Source: Muribaculaceae bacterium
GTDB taxonomy: Bacteria > Bacteroidota > Bacteroidia > Bacteroidales > Muribaculaceae
Direction of reading: 5' to 3'
DNA length: 35,595 nucleotides
Assembly: GCA_029061225.1 (NCBI GenBank)
Contig: JAIDSM010000136.1
Coordinates: forward strand, 1-35,595
Positions 1 through 7,335 of this stretch are shown piece after piece. The notes under the pieces are model-generated. The model was not told the origin of the DNA. It made no database searches and saw only the letters and a list, made by a program, of their open reading frames with translations. Numbering within the stretch: the stretch's first letter is position 1; every line of letters begins with the position of its first letter. The position numbers and the translations under genes are program-made.

Positions 1-260
1 ATATTGTTCTGTGTCAGTATCACACCATGGGCTGTCCAATCAACAAGATTGTCGGAGGAAAATACGTGATAATCGGCCATGCAAAACCAGTCGGAGAGGG
101 ATTCGATCGGGCTCACGATGTCGTGGGAAGGGTAGAGGTACATTCTGCCGTTGAATACCCTCGCTGTGGGGTCAGCGGTGAATTGGTCGTGGATTATTGG
201 GTTCTGGGCAAACAGGGAAGCGACTGTTGTCACCATTCCCATACATAATATTCTTTTCAT
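1..260 (-). CDS. GH43-family glycosidase, N-terminal part (cut by window edge)
   Basis: The first 86 codons of a minus-strand gene are visible; the rest lies left of the window. The protein starts MKRILCMGMVTTVASLFAQ, a short Sec signal peptide ending near residue 18, so it should be exported. It continues with HDQFTADPTARVFNGRMYLY and PSHD, the first blade of the five-bladed propeller of GH43 beta-xylosidases and alpha-L-arabinofuranosidases. Asp30 in the ADP motif is the expected catalytic base; the acid and the pKa-modulating residues would lie in the missing part. The start lies 33 bp downstream of the stop of a second GH43-like gene on the same strand, so the two are probably co-transcribed and act on arabinose- or xylose-containing plant glycans. 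The exact substrate cannot be read from this fragment. Confidence 0.8.
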   Translation of the reverse strand, partial: MKRILCMGMVTTVASLFAQNPIIHDQFTADPTARVFNGRMYLYPSHDIVSPIESLSDWFCMADYHVFSSDNLVDWTAHGVILTQNN

Positions 261-293
261 GATTTCAAAAGCACCTTATGACGATTTTTGTGA

Positions 294-1742
294 TTATCTT
301 TTTCTAAAGTTCCACTTAGAGTTGTCGCTTGAGAAATCAAACTTACCGAGCGACGGTGTGCTGTCTGCCACCGAGACAAGCACAAGTTCCTCGTCGCATC
401 CAGGTATAGCTTTTGGCATGATACGGTATGTTCCGTCAATCAGTTGCTCGATTCGCCACAGCTGTTCGTCAGCGCCAGTGAAGTGCTCCACAGTCGATAC
501 CTCTCTATCAGCAGTAGCCGCGAGAGCGCGGTCGGTACCCTCAATGGTAATCTTATAATAAGGTGCTCCAAGATAACCTCCGGCATCCGGCACGGCAGTA
601 ACGGTCCATTTCTGATGAGGTCTGAACATATAGTCACCAATCCGAACGTCGATATCGCCGGATGGCCATGAATCGATAACATCGGCAAGTGTCTGGTCCT
701 TCAGGGGCTCAATGGGTTCAGTCTGCGGTTCCCAGAACCTATGGCGTCCACCTTCCATCCGCACAAAATCCACAGCAAGCTCAAGTCCGTAGCCACGACG
801 TTCCGATTCTATCTCATATGTATCCTCCAAAAATGGCTCCCCGGCAACGGGCCAGTCATTTTTCCATAGCAACGGCAGCACAGCGAGAACACTTCGTCCG
901 CCCATGTCGAAGTCCGCCTCAAAATGAAGCGACATCTTCTCCACGCCTTCATCTTCAATGTATCTGCCGAAATGTCCGGCACCCGTCTTCCTATTGCCGG
1001 AACTCGCGACCATCTTACCTCCTCCTTGAAGCATATCGCGACCCATATTGTCGAGATAAGGGCCTTCAACGTTTCTTGATCTTCCCACCACGATATTGTA
1101 GGTGGAATTTGGACCGTCGCAGCACGTGCCGTGAGTACCAAGAAGGTAATACCAACCATCCCTGTATAAGAGGTCTGTCGCCTCACAGTCGATGGCGATG
1201 TTTATAGGCTCGTTGCCTTCCTTTCGCGCTCCGGTGGCCGGATCAAGTTCGACAAGGCGTATGAATCCGAAATATGTCCCATAGGAACACCACAGTCGTC
1301 CTGTAGTCGGATCGAGAAGAAGTCCCGGATCAATAGCGTCGCAGTCTTCGTTTTCTTCAGAATATGCGACCTCGATAGGTTCGGAGTATTCGAAATCGGG
1401 TGAATTAGGATCAAGTGTCTTGTTCCACATAGTGAGGACCTTTCCGCTATGACCTCCGCCAAGACCTCCGCCCGTAGCACTATACGCTATAAGGTATCTG
1501 TCTCCAATCTTCACTACATCGGGAGCTGCCCCGCGTCCGGGTCGCACACCTCCGGAGTGCCAGTGATATCCGTCATCAGATATGAGGCCGCCTCCACCCG
1601 TGCCAAAAGTATAGTACTTACCGTCACATTTCATTATCGTGGAAGGATCGTGTATGTATGGCTCTCCTGTCTGTGCGCACACGTTTGCTGCCGTCAGGCA
1701 CATCAAAGCTGCGGGAAAACATAATAATCTTTTGTGTCTCAT
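294..1742 (-). CDS. Secreted GH43-type glycosidase with C-terminal ricin-like beta-trefoil region
   Basis: This 482-residue protein begins with a signal peptide (cleavage near VCA-QTG, residue 23). Residues about 28-330 form a GH43-type five-bladed propeller. All three expected active-site acids are visible: Asp32 in YIHDPST (base), Asp138 in DAIDPG (pKa modulator) and Glu187 in DCEATDLLY (acid). The motifs YIHDPS near the start and RLWCSYGTYFGFI resemble endo-arabinanase-type GH43 enzymes, so an arabinan or arabinoxylan substrate is likely but inferred. Residues about 385-482 have repeated hydrophobic, Gln-Trp type positions (DEQLWRIEQ, SKWNFRK) typical of ricin-like beta-trefoil carbohydrate-binding domains. 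It sits between a second GH43 gene (33 bp downstream) and a secreted sandwich-fold protein (40 bp upstream), all on the minus strand, as in a small glycan-utilisation operon. No susC/susD pair is visible. Confidence 0.82.
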   Translation of the reverse strand: MRHKRLLCFPAALMCLTAANVCAQTGEPYIHDPSTIMKCDGKYYTFGTGGGGLISDDGYHWHSGGVRPGRGAAPDVVKIGDRYLIAYSATGGGLGGGHSGKVLTMWNKTLDPNSPDFEYSEPIEVAYSEENEDCDAIDPGLLLDPTTGRLWCSYGTYFGFIRLVELDPATGARKEGNEPINIAIDCEATDLLYRDGWYYLLGTHGTCCDGPNSTYNIVVGRSRNVEGPYLDNMGRDMLQGGGKMVASSGNRKTGAGHFGRYIEDEGVEKMSLHFEADFDMGGRSVLAVLPLLWKNDWPVAGEPFLEDTYEIESERRGYGLELAVDFVRMEGGRHRFWEPQTEPIEPLKDQTLADVIDSWPSGDIDVRIGDYMFRPHQKWTVTAVPDAGGYLGAPYYKITIEGTDRALAATADREVSTVEHFTGADEQLWRIEQLIDGTYRIMPKAIPGCDEELVLVSVADSTPSLGKFDFSSDNSKWNFRKR

Positions 1743-1782
1743 GATTTTTGATTTTACTTTTTCTTCGAGTTCGAATCAAGAC

Positions 1783-2493
1783 TCAGTTGTTGCTAATCGT
1801 AAAATTGGTCACAGGGGTGCCGTCTTCGTGTACGAAGCGCAGACAAAAGTCGCTCATTCCGGGACCGTTGATGATAGCGCCGGTGATGATATTTCGTCCC
1901 TTCTTAAGAGTCAGCCTCTTGGAGGTGACGTCGTCAATGACCATCCTTCGGTCGCCGGAGAGCAAGACGGCCTCTTCACCGTCGAGCCACCACATGGAAG
2001 CGGAGTTGGACCCTACCGACATCCTGACGTCCGGGATATCTCCATCGCAGTCTATGGCCGTCACCACCCAGAAGAGTACTCCATAGTACTGCTTCTCAAG
2101 TCCGGTCGCAAATCGGAAAAGCTTTACATTGAATAGCTTGCTATCGAGCGAATGCCATTTCAACCTCAAGCTTCCAACTTTCACCTTTTCTCCAGCCTTC
2201 GGCAACTTATTGAACTGACCCGGGAAACCCTTAGTATCGAATGCTTCCCGCAGATAGCTGTCGGTGAAGACAGTATTGGTTCTGTTCGGTTTGTCGATGG
2301 GTTCGAGCATCAACCATCGTCCTATGAATCCATCTGCATTCGGAGTCGCGATTGGCGTTTCGGGCTTGGAGAAATAATGAGTCAATCCTGAAGACCTGTC
2401 TCCATTATCCGATGCATACAGCGGCGCTGCAGCGAAGCCACATGTCAGGGCTACATACATCATACCCTTTGTGAGAAGTCGTGTTGTTCGCAT
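1783..2493 (-). CDS. Secreted beta-sandwich protein of a carbohydrate operon, function unknown
   Basis: The 236-residue product has a signal peptide (MRTTRLLTKGMMYVALTCGF, cleavage near LYA-SDN, residue 28). The mature part contains DGFIGRWLMLEPI, TDSYLREAF, MWWLDGEEAV and a run reading NIITGAIINGPGMSDFCLRF. I recall very similar segments in accessory, non-catalytic regions of Bacteroidales acetylxylan- and feruloyl-esterase proteins, where they look like jelly-roll carbohydrate-associated modules. No serine-hydrolase GxSxG motif and no GH catalytic signature is visible, so this stand-alone copy is probably binding or accessory rather than an esterase. It is the first gene of the minus-strand GH43 operon and has its own predicted promoter upstream. 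It could be a decayed esterase that kept only its N-terminal module, but the frame is intact from signal peptide to stop. Confidence 0.6.
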   Translation of the reverse strand: MRTTRLLTKGMMYVALTCGFAAAPLYASDNGDRSSGLTHYFSKPETPIATPNADGFIGRWLMLEPIDKPNRTNTVFTDSYLREAFDTKGFPGQFNKLPKAGEKVKVGSLRLKWHSLDSKLFNVKLFRFATGLEKQYYGVLFWVVTAIDCDGDIPDVRMSVGSNSASMWWLDGEEAVLLSGDRRMVIDDVTSKRLTLKKGRNIITGAIINGPGMSDFCLRFVHEDGTPVTNFTISNN

Positions 2494-2561
2494 CTTATGA
2501 AATCGTTATTAAATTTAAGGTATGTCAAAAGCCTGAGGCCTTTCTTGTGCTAACTGATTTG

Positions 2562-2592
2562 CAAAATTAACAAAAAATAGGAAATAGACAAT
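2562..2592 (-). promoter_or_regulatory. Bacteroidetes-type promoter for the GH43 operon
   Basis: On the minus strand TAATTTTG (2562-2569) matches the -7 consensus TAnnTTTG. An ATTG -33 box (2589-2592) lies 19 nt upstream, within the expected 19-21 nt spacing. It points left toward the start at 2493, leaving a leader of roughly 60 nt. The 226-bp gap between divergent genes is otherwise AT-rich, with nothing else I can recognise. Confidence 0.6.
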
Positions 2593-2660
2593 ATATTTAT
2601 GAATAATTACGCCTATTTTAAGCGGGATATGTAAAAGTTTCTTAAGTTTGATTTATAATG

Positions 2661-2692
2661 TTTGTATATATGCGGAATTTTATTTAATTTTG
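2661..2692 (+). promoter_or_regulatory. Bacteroidetes-type promoter for the sugar-kinase operon
   Basis: TTTG (2661-2664), a 20-nt spacer and TAATTTTG (2685-2692) match the vegetative promoter. The predicted transcription start near 2699 lies 20 nt before the ATG at 2720. This excludes the upstream in-frame codons from 2648 as coding sequence, because they would lie on the promoter itself. Confidence 0.7.
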
Positions 2693-2719
2693 TGGGATAA
2701 TATACACATAGTTGACGCA

Positions 2720-3586
2720 ATGAAGATACTCATCGCCGACGCAGGCGCAACAAAGACAGATTGGGTGAAGCTTTCATCCGGCAATGAATCTTCCGAATGG
2801 TCGGAAGAAAGATACTCAGGTGTGGGCATAAGTCCGCTTCATCATGACACAGACATGATAGAGGAGGAACTACGCTTGGTGCGTGCATCATTGGGAGAAA
2901 CGTTTGATATGATACATTTCTTCGGAGCAGGAATCGGGACGCCTCTGATAGCCGGCAAGATGGAAGCTATTCTATCGGAGATGTTCTCTTCGTCTGAGAT
3001 AAGGGCAGACAGCGATATGGCGGCAGCGGCCTCAGCTCTTCTTGGAGACAATCCCGGTGTAGCCTGCATCATGGGCACAGGAAGCAATTCCTGCCATTAC
3101 GACGGGCAGGTGATCGACCGGAAATCTGCATCCCTCGGCTATCTTCTTGACGATGAAGGAGGGGGAGTGGCATATTCGCGTCGTCTTCTAAGCGATGTAT
3201 TCAAGGGTCTCGCTCCCCGCGACGTCATAGATAAGTTTGAAGCCACCTATAGCCTTTCAATCAGCGATGTCGTCGTCAATCTATACCGCAGGCCGTCTCC
3301 CAACCGTTGGATAGCAGGCTTCATGCCCTTCATAGTAGAGAATGCTGACAATCCCTACATAAAAAAACTGATAGAATCACAGACGGAGCGGTTTTTCGAC
3401 CGTGAATTCGCTTCCTATCCTGATAAACTGCTAAAGGAAGAGGGTATTGGATTCGTAGGATCCGTGGCCGATGTGCTAAGGCCCTTCGTGGAAGCAGAGA
3501 TGAACAAAAGGGGGTGGAGAACCCGAGCTATCGAAAGGCAGCCTCTCGACTCCTTGGTGAAACAATATAAACTGAAGAACTCATGA
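2720..3586 (+). CDS. BadF/BadG/BcrA/BcrD-family ATPase, probable N-acetylglucosamine-type sugar kinase
   Basis: This 288-residue cytoplasmic protein has the ASKHA fold. The phosphate-1 loop DAGATKTDW follows the start codon directly, a phosphate-2 loop MGTGSNSC lies near residue 114, and a Gly-rich adenosine motif LDDEGGGVAYSRRLL lies near residue 140. Members of this family include N-acetylglucosamine kinases and the activating ATPases of radical dehydratases. The lack of Cys ligands for a [4Fe-4S] cluster argues for the sugar-kinase type. I chose the ATG at 2720 because it places the phosphate loop at residue 7 and sits just downstream of a good promoter; a longer frame from 2648 would overlap that promoter. 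The stop overlaps the next start in an ATGA motif, so translation is probably coupled. The substrate is not determined by the sequence. Confidence 0.78.
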   Translation: MKILIADAGATKTDWVKLSSGNESSEWSEERYSGVGISPLHHDTDMIEEELRLVRASLGETFDMIHFFGAGIGTPLIAGKMEAILSEMFSSSEIRADSDMAAAASALLGDNPGVACIMGTGSNSCHYDGQVIDRKSASLGYLLDDEGGGVAYSRRLLSDVFKGLAPRDVIDKFEATYSLSISDVVVNLYRRPSPNRWIAGFMPFIVENADNPYIKKLIESQTERFFDREFASYPDKLLKEEGIGFVGSVADVLRPFVEAEMNKRGWRTRAIERQPLDSLVKQYKLKNS

Positions 3587-4515
3587 ACATCAGGATATTA
3601 ACTCTTTCCATTGCGCTTTTGGGCTCTACCTGCAGCGTATTCGCACAGGAGTCGAATGACTCAACGCAAACGGTAGACACAGGAATAATGTATCTGGATC
3701 CACTCTTTGAGTATCCTATAGCTCCGGAAGAACTCACTGCATTCAACGATAAATGCAACTGGCTTGCAGAAAATTTCTGGAATCCACTTGACCTTAAGTC
3801 AAAGGAAGCCGTAGATCAGGCAAAGCTTAACCATGCATTTCAGGTCTATGCTTCGACAGTGCAGTATGCAGACAAAGATAAGGTCACGGCATCTGTAGAC
3901 AAACTGATGAAGAATCTGCAGAAGAACCCTATGCTGCTCTTCCAGATCACAAAGGCGGCGGAAGAGAACATATATGGACCAAGGGCAGAATTCTGGATCG
4001 ATGAGCTCTATGCTCGAATACTGAGAGCGGCTCTTGCGAACAAGAAGTTTCCAAAGACAAAGCGCGCCCGCTATGAGCAGCAGCTTAAACAACTTGACGC
4101 CACCATGATAGGGTCAACCCCCGCGCAGTTTGACTTTATCCGTCCGAACGGAGACGCAGCTCAGTACTTCGCCATGGCTACTCCGACAATTATTATTTTC
4201 GGTGATCCAGATTGCGATGATTGCCGTATGGGCAAACTCAAGATGCAGTCGAATGTAGCTTTCTCAAAAGCAGTGACCGACGGAAAAATCAACGTGCTCT
4301 TCATCATTCCAGATCCGGAACAAGGATGGCAGGCCAAAGTGGCTGATTTTCCGAAAAACTGGACTGTCGGAGCTTCCGATTCCGTTTCGGATATTTATGA
4401 CCTTCGTGAGATTCCGGAAGTGTATGTGATAGGATCCGATGGAAAAGTGGTCAACAAACACGGCAATGTTCAGTCTGCAATGGCACAAGTCATGTCGCTT
4501 CTGGAAAAAGAATAG
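3583..4515 (+). CDS. Periplasmic DUF5106-like protein with thioredoxin-fold C-terminus
   Basis: The 310-residue product has a signal peptide (cleavage near VFA-QES, residue 22). A helical N-terminal half (LAENFWNPLDLKSKEAVDQA) resembles the Bacteroidales DUF5106 family as I remember it. The C-terminal half from about residue 190 looks like a thioredoxin fold: PTIIIFGDPDCDDCRMGKL carries a CxxC (CDDC) where thioredoxins have their redox motif. A later IPEVYVIGSDGKVVNKHG matches the cis-Pro/beta-hairpin segment of TlpA-type proteins. It is therefore probably a periplasmic thiol oxidoreductase or relative, though CDDC is not a usual active-site sequence. It overlaps the kinase gene upstream by four bases and is followed after 21 bp by a DoxX-like gene. 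Physiological partners are unknown. Confidence 0.6.
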   Translation: MNIRILTLSIALLGSTCSVFAQESNDSTQTVDTGIMYLDPLFEYPIAPEELTAFNDKCNWLAENFWNPLDLKSKEAVDQAKLNHAFQVYASTVQYADKDKVTASVDKLMKNLQKNPMLLFQITKAAEENIYGPRAEFWIDELYARILRAALANKKFPKTKRARYEQQLKQLDATMIGSTPAQFDFIRPNGDAAQYFAMATPTIIIFGDPDCDDCRMGKLKMQSNVAFSKAVTDGKINVLFIIPDPEQGWQAKVADFPKNWTVGASDSVSDIYDLREIPEVYVIGSDGKVVNKHGNVQSAMAQVMSLLEKE

Positions 4516-4536
4516 TAACTTACATTACGATTCCAT

Positions 4537-5043
4537 ATGAATAGAAAGAAAGTCCTTGCTCTCCCGAAAAAAATATATGTGACCACTACAGGATATAGTT
4601 ACACCCATCTGGGACGCCTTTTCCTGAGGCTTTTTGTAGGTATAATGCTCATGCAATTCGGAATCCGTCAGATAGGACAGGCAGATATGTTGGCAGAAAC
4701 CTTCCCCTCTGTCTTAGCTTTGGGTTCGGATGTATCGCTGTGGACAATGGTATGCATTGAGATCGGGTGCAGTGTATTCATCATGGCAGGCTTTTTGACA
4801 AGAATCATGCTGTTGCCTCCCTTCATAGCCATGTGCATCGCAGCCTATCATCTACTGCATGTAGCTCCAAAGGCACCTTATCTACTAAGCTGGGAACAGC
4901 CGGCATATCTTCCCATCATGTTCCTGGGTATTTTTTTCTTCCTCATGCTTGTGGGGCCGGGAAAGATATCTATCGACTACTTCCTTTCCCTGCACATGCT
5001 CCATTCGTCAGACCACAGCGAAGATGAACTTGAAGAAGTATGA
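4537..5043 (+). CDS. DoxX-family inner-membrane protein
   Basis: This is a 168-residue protein with about four hydrophobic segments (near residues 24-45, 68-86, 90-108 and 124-142). The first includes [20 protein letters not shown], which fits the DoxX-family pattern of a first helix beginning with an Arg-rich face. The C-terminus is acidic and soluble (SEDELEEV). DoxX-family proteins are small membrane proteins linked to redox homeostasis in some bacteria, but a biochemical role is not established for most members. Its stop overlaps the mnmA start (ATGA), and it follows a thioredoxin-fold gene, consistent with a redox-related role. That link is inference from context only. Confidence 0.65.
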   Translation: MNRKKVLALPKKIYVTTTGYSYTHLGRLFLRLFVGIMLMQFGIRQIGQADMLAETFPSVLALGSDVSLWTMVCIEIGCSVFIMAGFLTRIMLLPPFIAMCIAAYHLLHVAPKAPYLLSWEQPAYLPIMFLGIFFFLMLVGPGKISIDYFLSLHMLHSSDHSEDELEEV

Positions 5044-6158
5044 TGACTATGGAAAAAGCAAATGATAAGAAAATGAAGATAGCGGTGCTCGTTTCCGGCG
5101 GCGTCGACAGCGCAGTGACTGTAGACCGTCTCTACAGTCAAGGCCATGACCTCCATCTCTTCTATATCCGCATCGGAATGGACAATGACGAAGGAGACTG
5201 TTCGGCAGAGGAAGACATAGAGATGTGTACTCTTATAGCCAGAAAGTACGGTCTTCCCTTCAAGGTCGTTTCACTCCACGAGGAATACTGGGAATACGTG
5301 ATGAGCTACGCCTTGCGCACAGTCAAGGAGGGACTTACCCCTCATCCCGACATGATGTGCAATAAAATCATCAAGTTTGGCTTTTTCGAGGAGAGATGGG
5401 GGCACGAATTCGATAAGACAGCCACGGGGCACTATGCCAAAGTCGTAGAGAAAGACGGAAAATACTGGCTCGGAACGGCACCCGATGCTGTAAAGGATCA
5501 GACTGATTTTCTCGCACAGATAAGCTACGAGCAGCTGAGCCATATACTTTTCCCACTCGGAGACATGACTAAGGAAGAAGTGCGCGAAGCAGCCCGCAAG
5601 GCGAGTCTGCCCAACGCATCGAGAAAAGACAGCCAGGGCATATGTTTTCTCGGCAAGATAGACTACAGCGACTTTCTCGAACGCCATCTGGGCACCCAAA
5701 AAGGTCCCGTCATAGAAATCGAAACGGGTAAAAAGATAGGCGAACACAAAGGTTATTGGTTCTATACCATAGGTCAACGAAAAGGCTTGGGGCTTGGAGG
5801 AGGGCCATGGTTTGTAGTAAGGAAAAACATCCGTGACAATGTAGTCTATGTCAGCCACGGCTACGACACGCGACTGCAGTATGGTAAGGAGATTCATATG
5901 GATGAACTGCATTGGATCACTGAAAACCCTTTCCTTTCGGATGGATATGAAATAAATGAAGATGGAGAGCTCAAGATATCGTTCAAGACGCGCCATACTC
6001 CGGAATTTTTTGAAGGGGTCCTGCGGCATACCGATGACGGAGGATATCTTCTGAAATCAACGCGTGAGGTTCAGGGCATAGCACCAGGACAATATGCGGT
6101 CATATACACGCCCGACCGCCGGATCTGTCTTGGATCAGGAATGATATCGAAGCCGTAA
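5040..6158 (+). CDS. mnmA: tRNA-specific 2-thiouridylase MnmA
   Basis: The 372-residue enzyme adds sulfur to C2 of the wobble uridine (U34) of tRNA-Lys, -Glu and -Gln, using ATP and a persulfide relay. The PP-loop SGGVDSAVT lies at residues 19-27. The two catalytic cysteines are present: Cys107 in [14 protein letters not shown] and Cys202 in [26 protein letters not shown] and a C-terminal beta-barrel ending in GQYAVIY complete the family pattern, and length is normal. The start overlaps the DoxX stop (ATGA); several in-frame ATGs within the first 12 codons leave the exact start uncertain. Bacteroidales genomes usually carry more than one mnmA-like gene, so this may be one of a set. Confidence 0.93.
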   Translation: MMTMEKANDKKMKIAVLVSGGVDSAVTVDRLYSQGHDLHLFYIRIGMDNDEGDCSAEEDIEMCTLIARKYGLPFKVVSLHEEYWEYVMSYALRTVKEGLTPHPDMMCNKIIKFGFFEERWGHEFDKTATGHYAKVVEKDGKYWLGTAPDAVKDQTDFLAQISYEQLSHILFPLGDMTKEEVREAARKASLPNASRKDSQGICFLGKIDYSDFLERHLGTQKGPVIEIETGKKIGEHKGYWFYTIGQRKGLGLGGGPWFVVRKNIRDNVVYVSHGYDTRLQYGKEIHMDELHWITENPFLSDGYEINEDGELKISFKTRHTPEFFEGVLRHTDDGGYLLKSTREVQGIAPGQYAVIYTPDRRICLGSGMISKP

Positions 6159-6200
6159 GAAACTCCCTCATGATCTTTAATAGAATCTAATATATTAAGA

Positions 6201-6845
6201 ATGGAAAATGAACTGGTCCGGCTCAAGATAGTCGGCATCACATACAATCAGATTGAAAACGGCATGTACGCAATGGTCCTCGAGGATATGGACGGGAGCC
6301 TTCGGCTGCCTATCATCATCGGCTACAATGAAGCGCAGTCTATAGAATGCATGCTTCAGAAGATCAAGACCCCTCGTCCGTTGACACATGAATTCACGAC
6401 TGAGATACTTGGAGCGTTTGATATCGTCATTGAATCGGTCGTCATCAAGCAGCTTGAAAACGGAATATTTACAGCAGATGTCACTTTAAGGCAAGGTGAG
6501 CGTAAAAGCGTCATAGACGCGCGCTCAAGCGATGCTATCGCCATTGCGATGCGTGTAGATGCACCCGTCTTCACTTCGCGCACCCTTCTTGAGAGATGCG
6601 GTATCGACAGGGAATCTTTCGCTCCCAGAAATCTCCATGATTCTTCCCGCCAGTCGATTCCCGTAAAAAAGGCAATAGAACGAGTCAAGAATCCATCTGT
6701 CTCCCCATATGAGGGAGAAAGCCTCGACTCTCTACGGCGAATGATGGAAGAAGCAGTCAGGGAAGAGGATTATGAGAAAGCGGGAGAAATTAAAATGGAA
6801 ATTGATAAGCGCCGCGCTGGTGCGAACAACGTCATAGACCAATGA
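6201..6845 (+). CDS. Bifunctional nuclease (BFN/DUF151) family protein with UVR motif
   Basis: This 214-residue cytoplasmic protein has a BFN/DUF151 domain over residues 1-135, with LRLPIIIGYNEAQSIECMLQ and DARSSDAIAIAMRVDAPVF as the clearest signatures. A UvrB/UvrC-type helical hairpin follows at about residues 170-205 (LRRMMEEAVREEDYEKAGEI). BFN proteins have been described with DNase and RNase activity in other organisms, and the UVR motif usually mediates protein contacts in repair or stress systems. This domain order is usual for Bacteroidetes. It lies 42 bp after mnmA and its stop overlaps the argR-like start in an ATGA, so it is translationally coupled to the regulator. The exact substrate here is unknown. 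Confidence 0.82.
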   Translation: MENELVRLKIVGITYNQIENGMYAMVLEDMDGSLRLPIIIGYNEAQSIECMLQKIKTPRPLTHEFTTEILGAFDIVIESVVIKQLENGIFTADVTLRQGERKSVIDARSSDAIAIAMRVDAPVFTSRTLLERCGIDRESFAPRNLHDSSRQSIPVKKAIERVKNPSVSPYEGESLDSLRRMMEEAVREEDYEKAGEIKMEIDKRRAGANNVIDQ

Positions 6846-7330
6846 GCAGGAAAAACGACCGAATAGAAACACTCATCGAGATAATCAAGAACAATAATGT
6901 AGGCAGTCAGGACGAGATGCTCAGAATGCTGGAGGGAAAAGGGATTTTTGTAACTCAGGCTACACTTTCCCGCGATCTTAAGATGCTTAAGACGACTAAA
7001 GTTCCTTTAGATCATGGTTCTTATGCGTATATGCTTCCCGATGCATCTACTGTAAAGCATGCGTCCGGTATAAGAAAGTCGTCGGATATATCCCACCATG
7101 CCGGGAACGGCTTCATATCGCTTGAATTTTCCGGCAATCTTGCAGTATTGCTGACACGCAACGGATACGCTTCCGGCATTGCATATGATATAGATATGCT
7201 GAACGCGCCGGAAATAGCCGGCACGATCGCCGGCGCCAATACCGTTTTTATAGCGCTAAGGGAGGGAGTGACGCATGAAAGGGCTACTGAGGTTCTGTCT
7301 ATGATCATTCCGGTAATAAATCATCAATAA
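6842..7330 (+). CDS. argR: ArgR-family transcriptional regulator with altered arginine pocket
   Basis: This 162-residue protein has an N-terminal winged helix with the family signature VTQATLSRDLKMLK (residues 37-50) intact, so DNA binding is expected. The C-terminal oligomerisation/effector domain spans about residues 88-158 and keeps FISLEFSGNLAVLLTRNGYA. The arginine-binding motif is changed: family members normally read GTIAGDDT, where two Asp contact arginine, but here residues 128-134 read GTIAGAN (Ala132, Asn133). Arginine sensing is therefore probably lost or altered. It overlaps the nuclease gene by four bases and lies 5 bp before an argC-like gene that is also missing its catalytic residues. 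It may be a corepressor-independent regulator or one with a new ligand. The symbol reflects homology, not confirmed function. Confidence 0.85.
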   Translation: MSRKNDRIETLIEIIKNNNVGSQDEMLRMLEGKGIFVTQATLSRDLKMLKTTKVPLDHGSYAYMLPDASTVKHASGIRKSSDISHHAGNGFISLEFSGNLAVLLTRNGYASGIAYDIDMLNAPEIAGTIAGANTVFIALREGVTHERATEVLSMIIPVINHQ

Positions 7331-7335
7331 CAGTC

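Noticed and set aside
1639..2136. 165-codon plus-strand frame spanning two minus-strand genes
   Set aside because: It bridges the signal-peptide end of one secreted protein and the body of another; both real genes have clear family motifs.
2648..2719. N-terminal extension of the sugar kinase
   Set aside because: These 24 codons lie over the -33/-7 promoter boxes, and the phosphate loop normally sits at the extreme N-terminus, as it does with the ATG at 2720.
5271..6029. 252-codon minus-strand frame
   Set aside because: It is antisense to mnmA, whose catalytic motifs are unambiguous; no family signature is seen in the antisense product.
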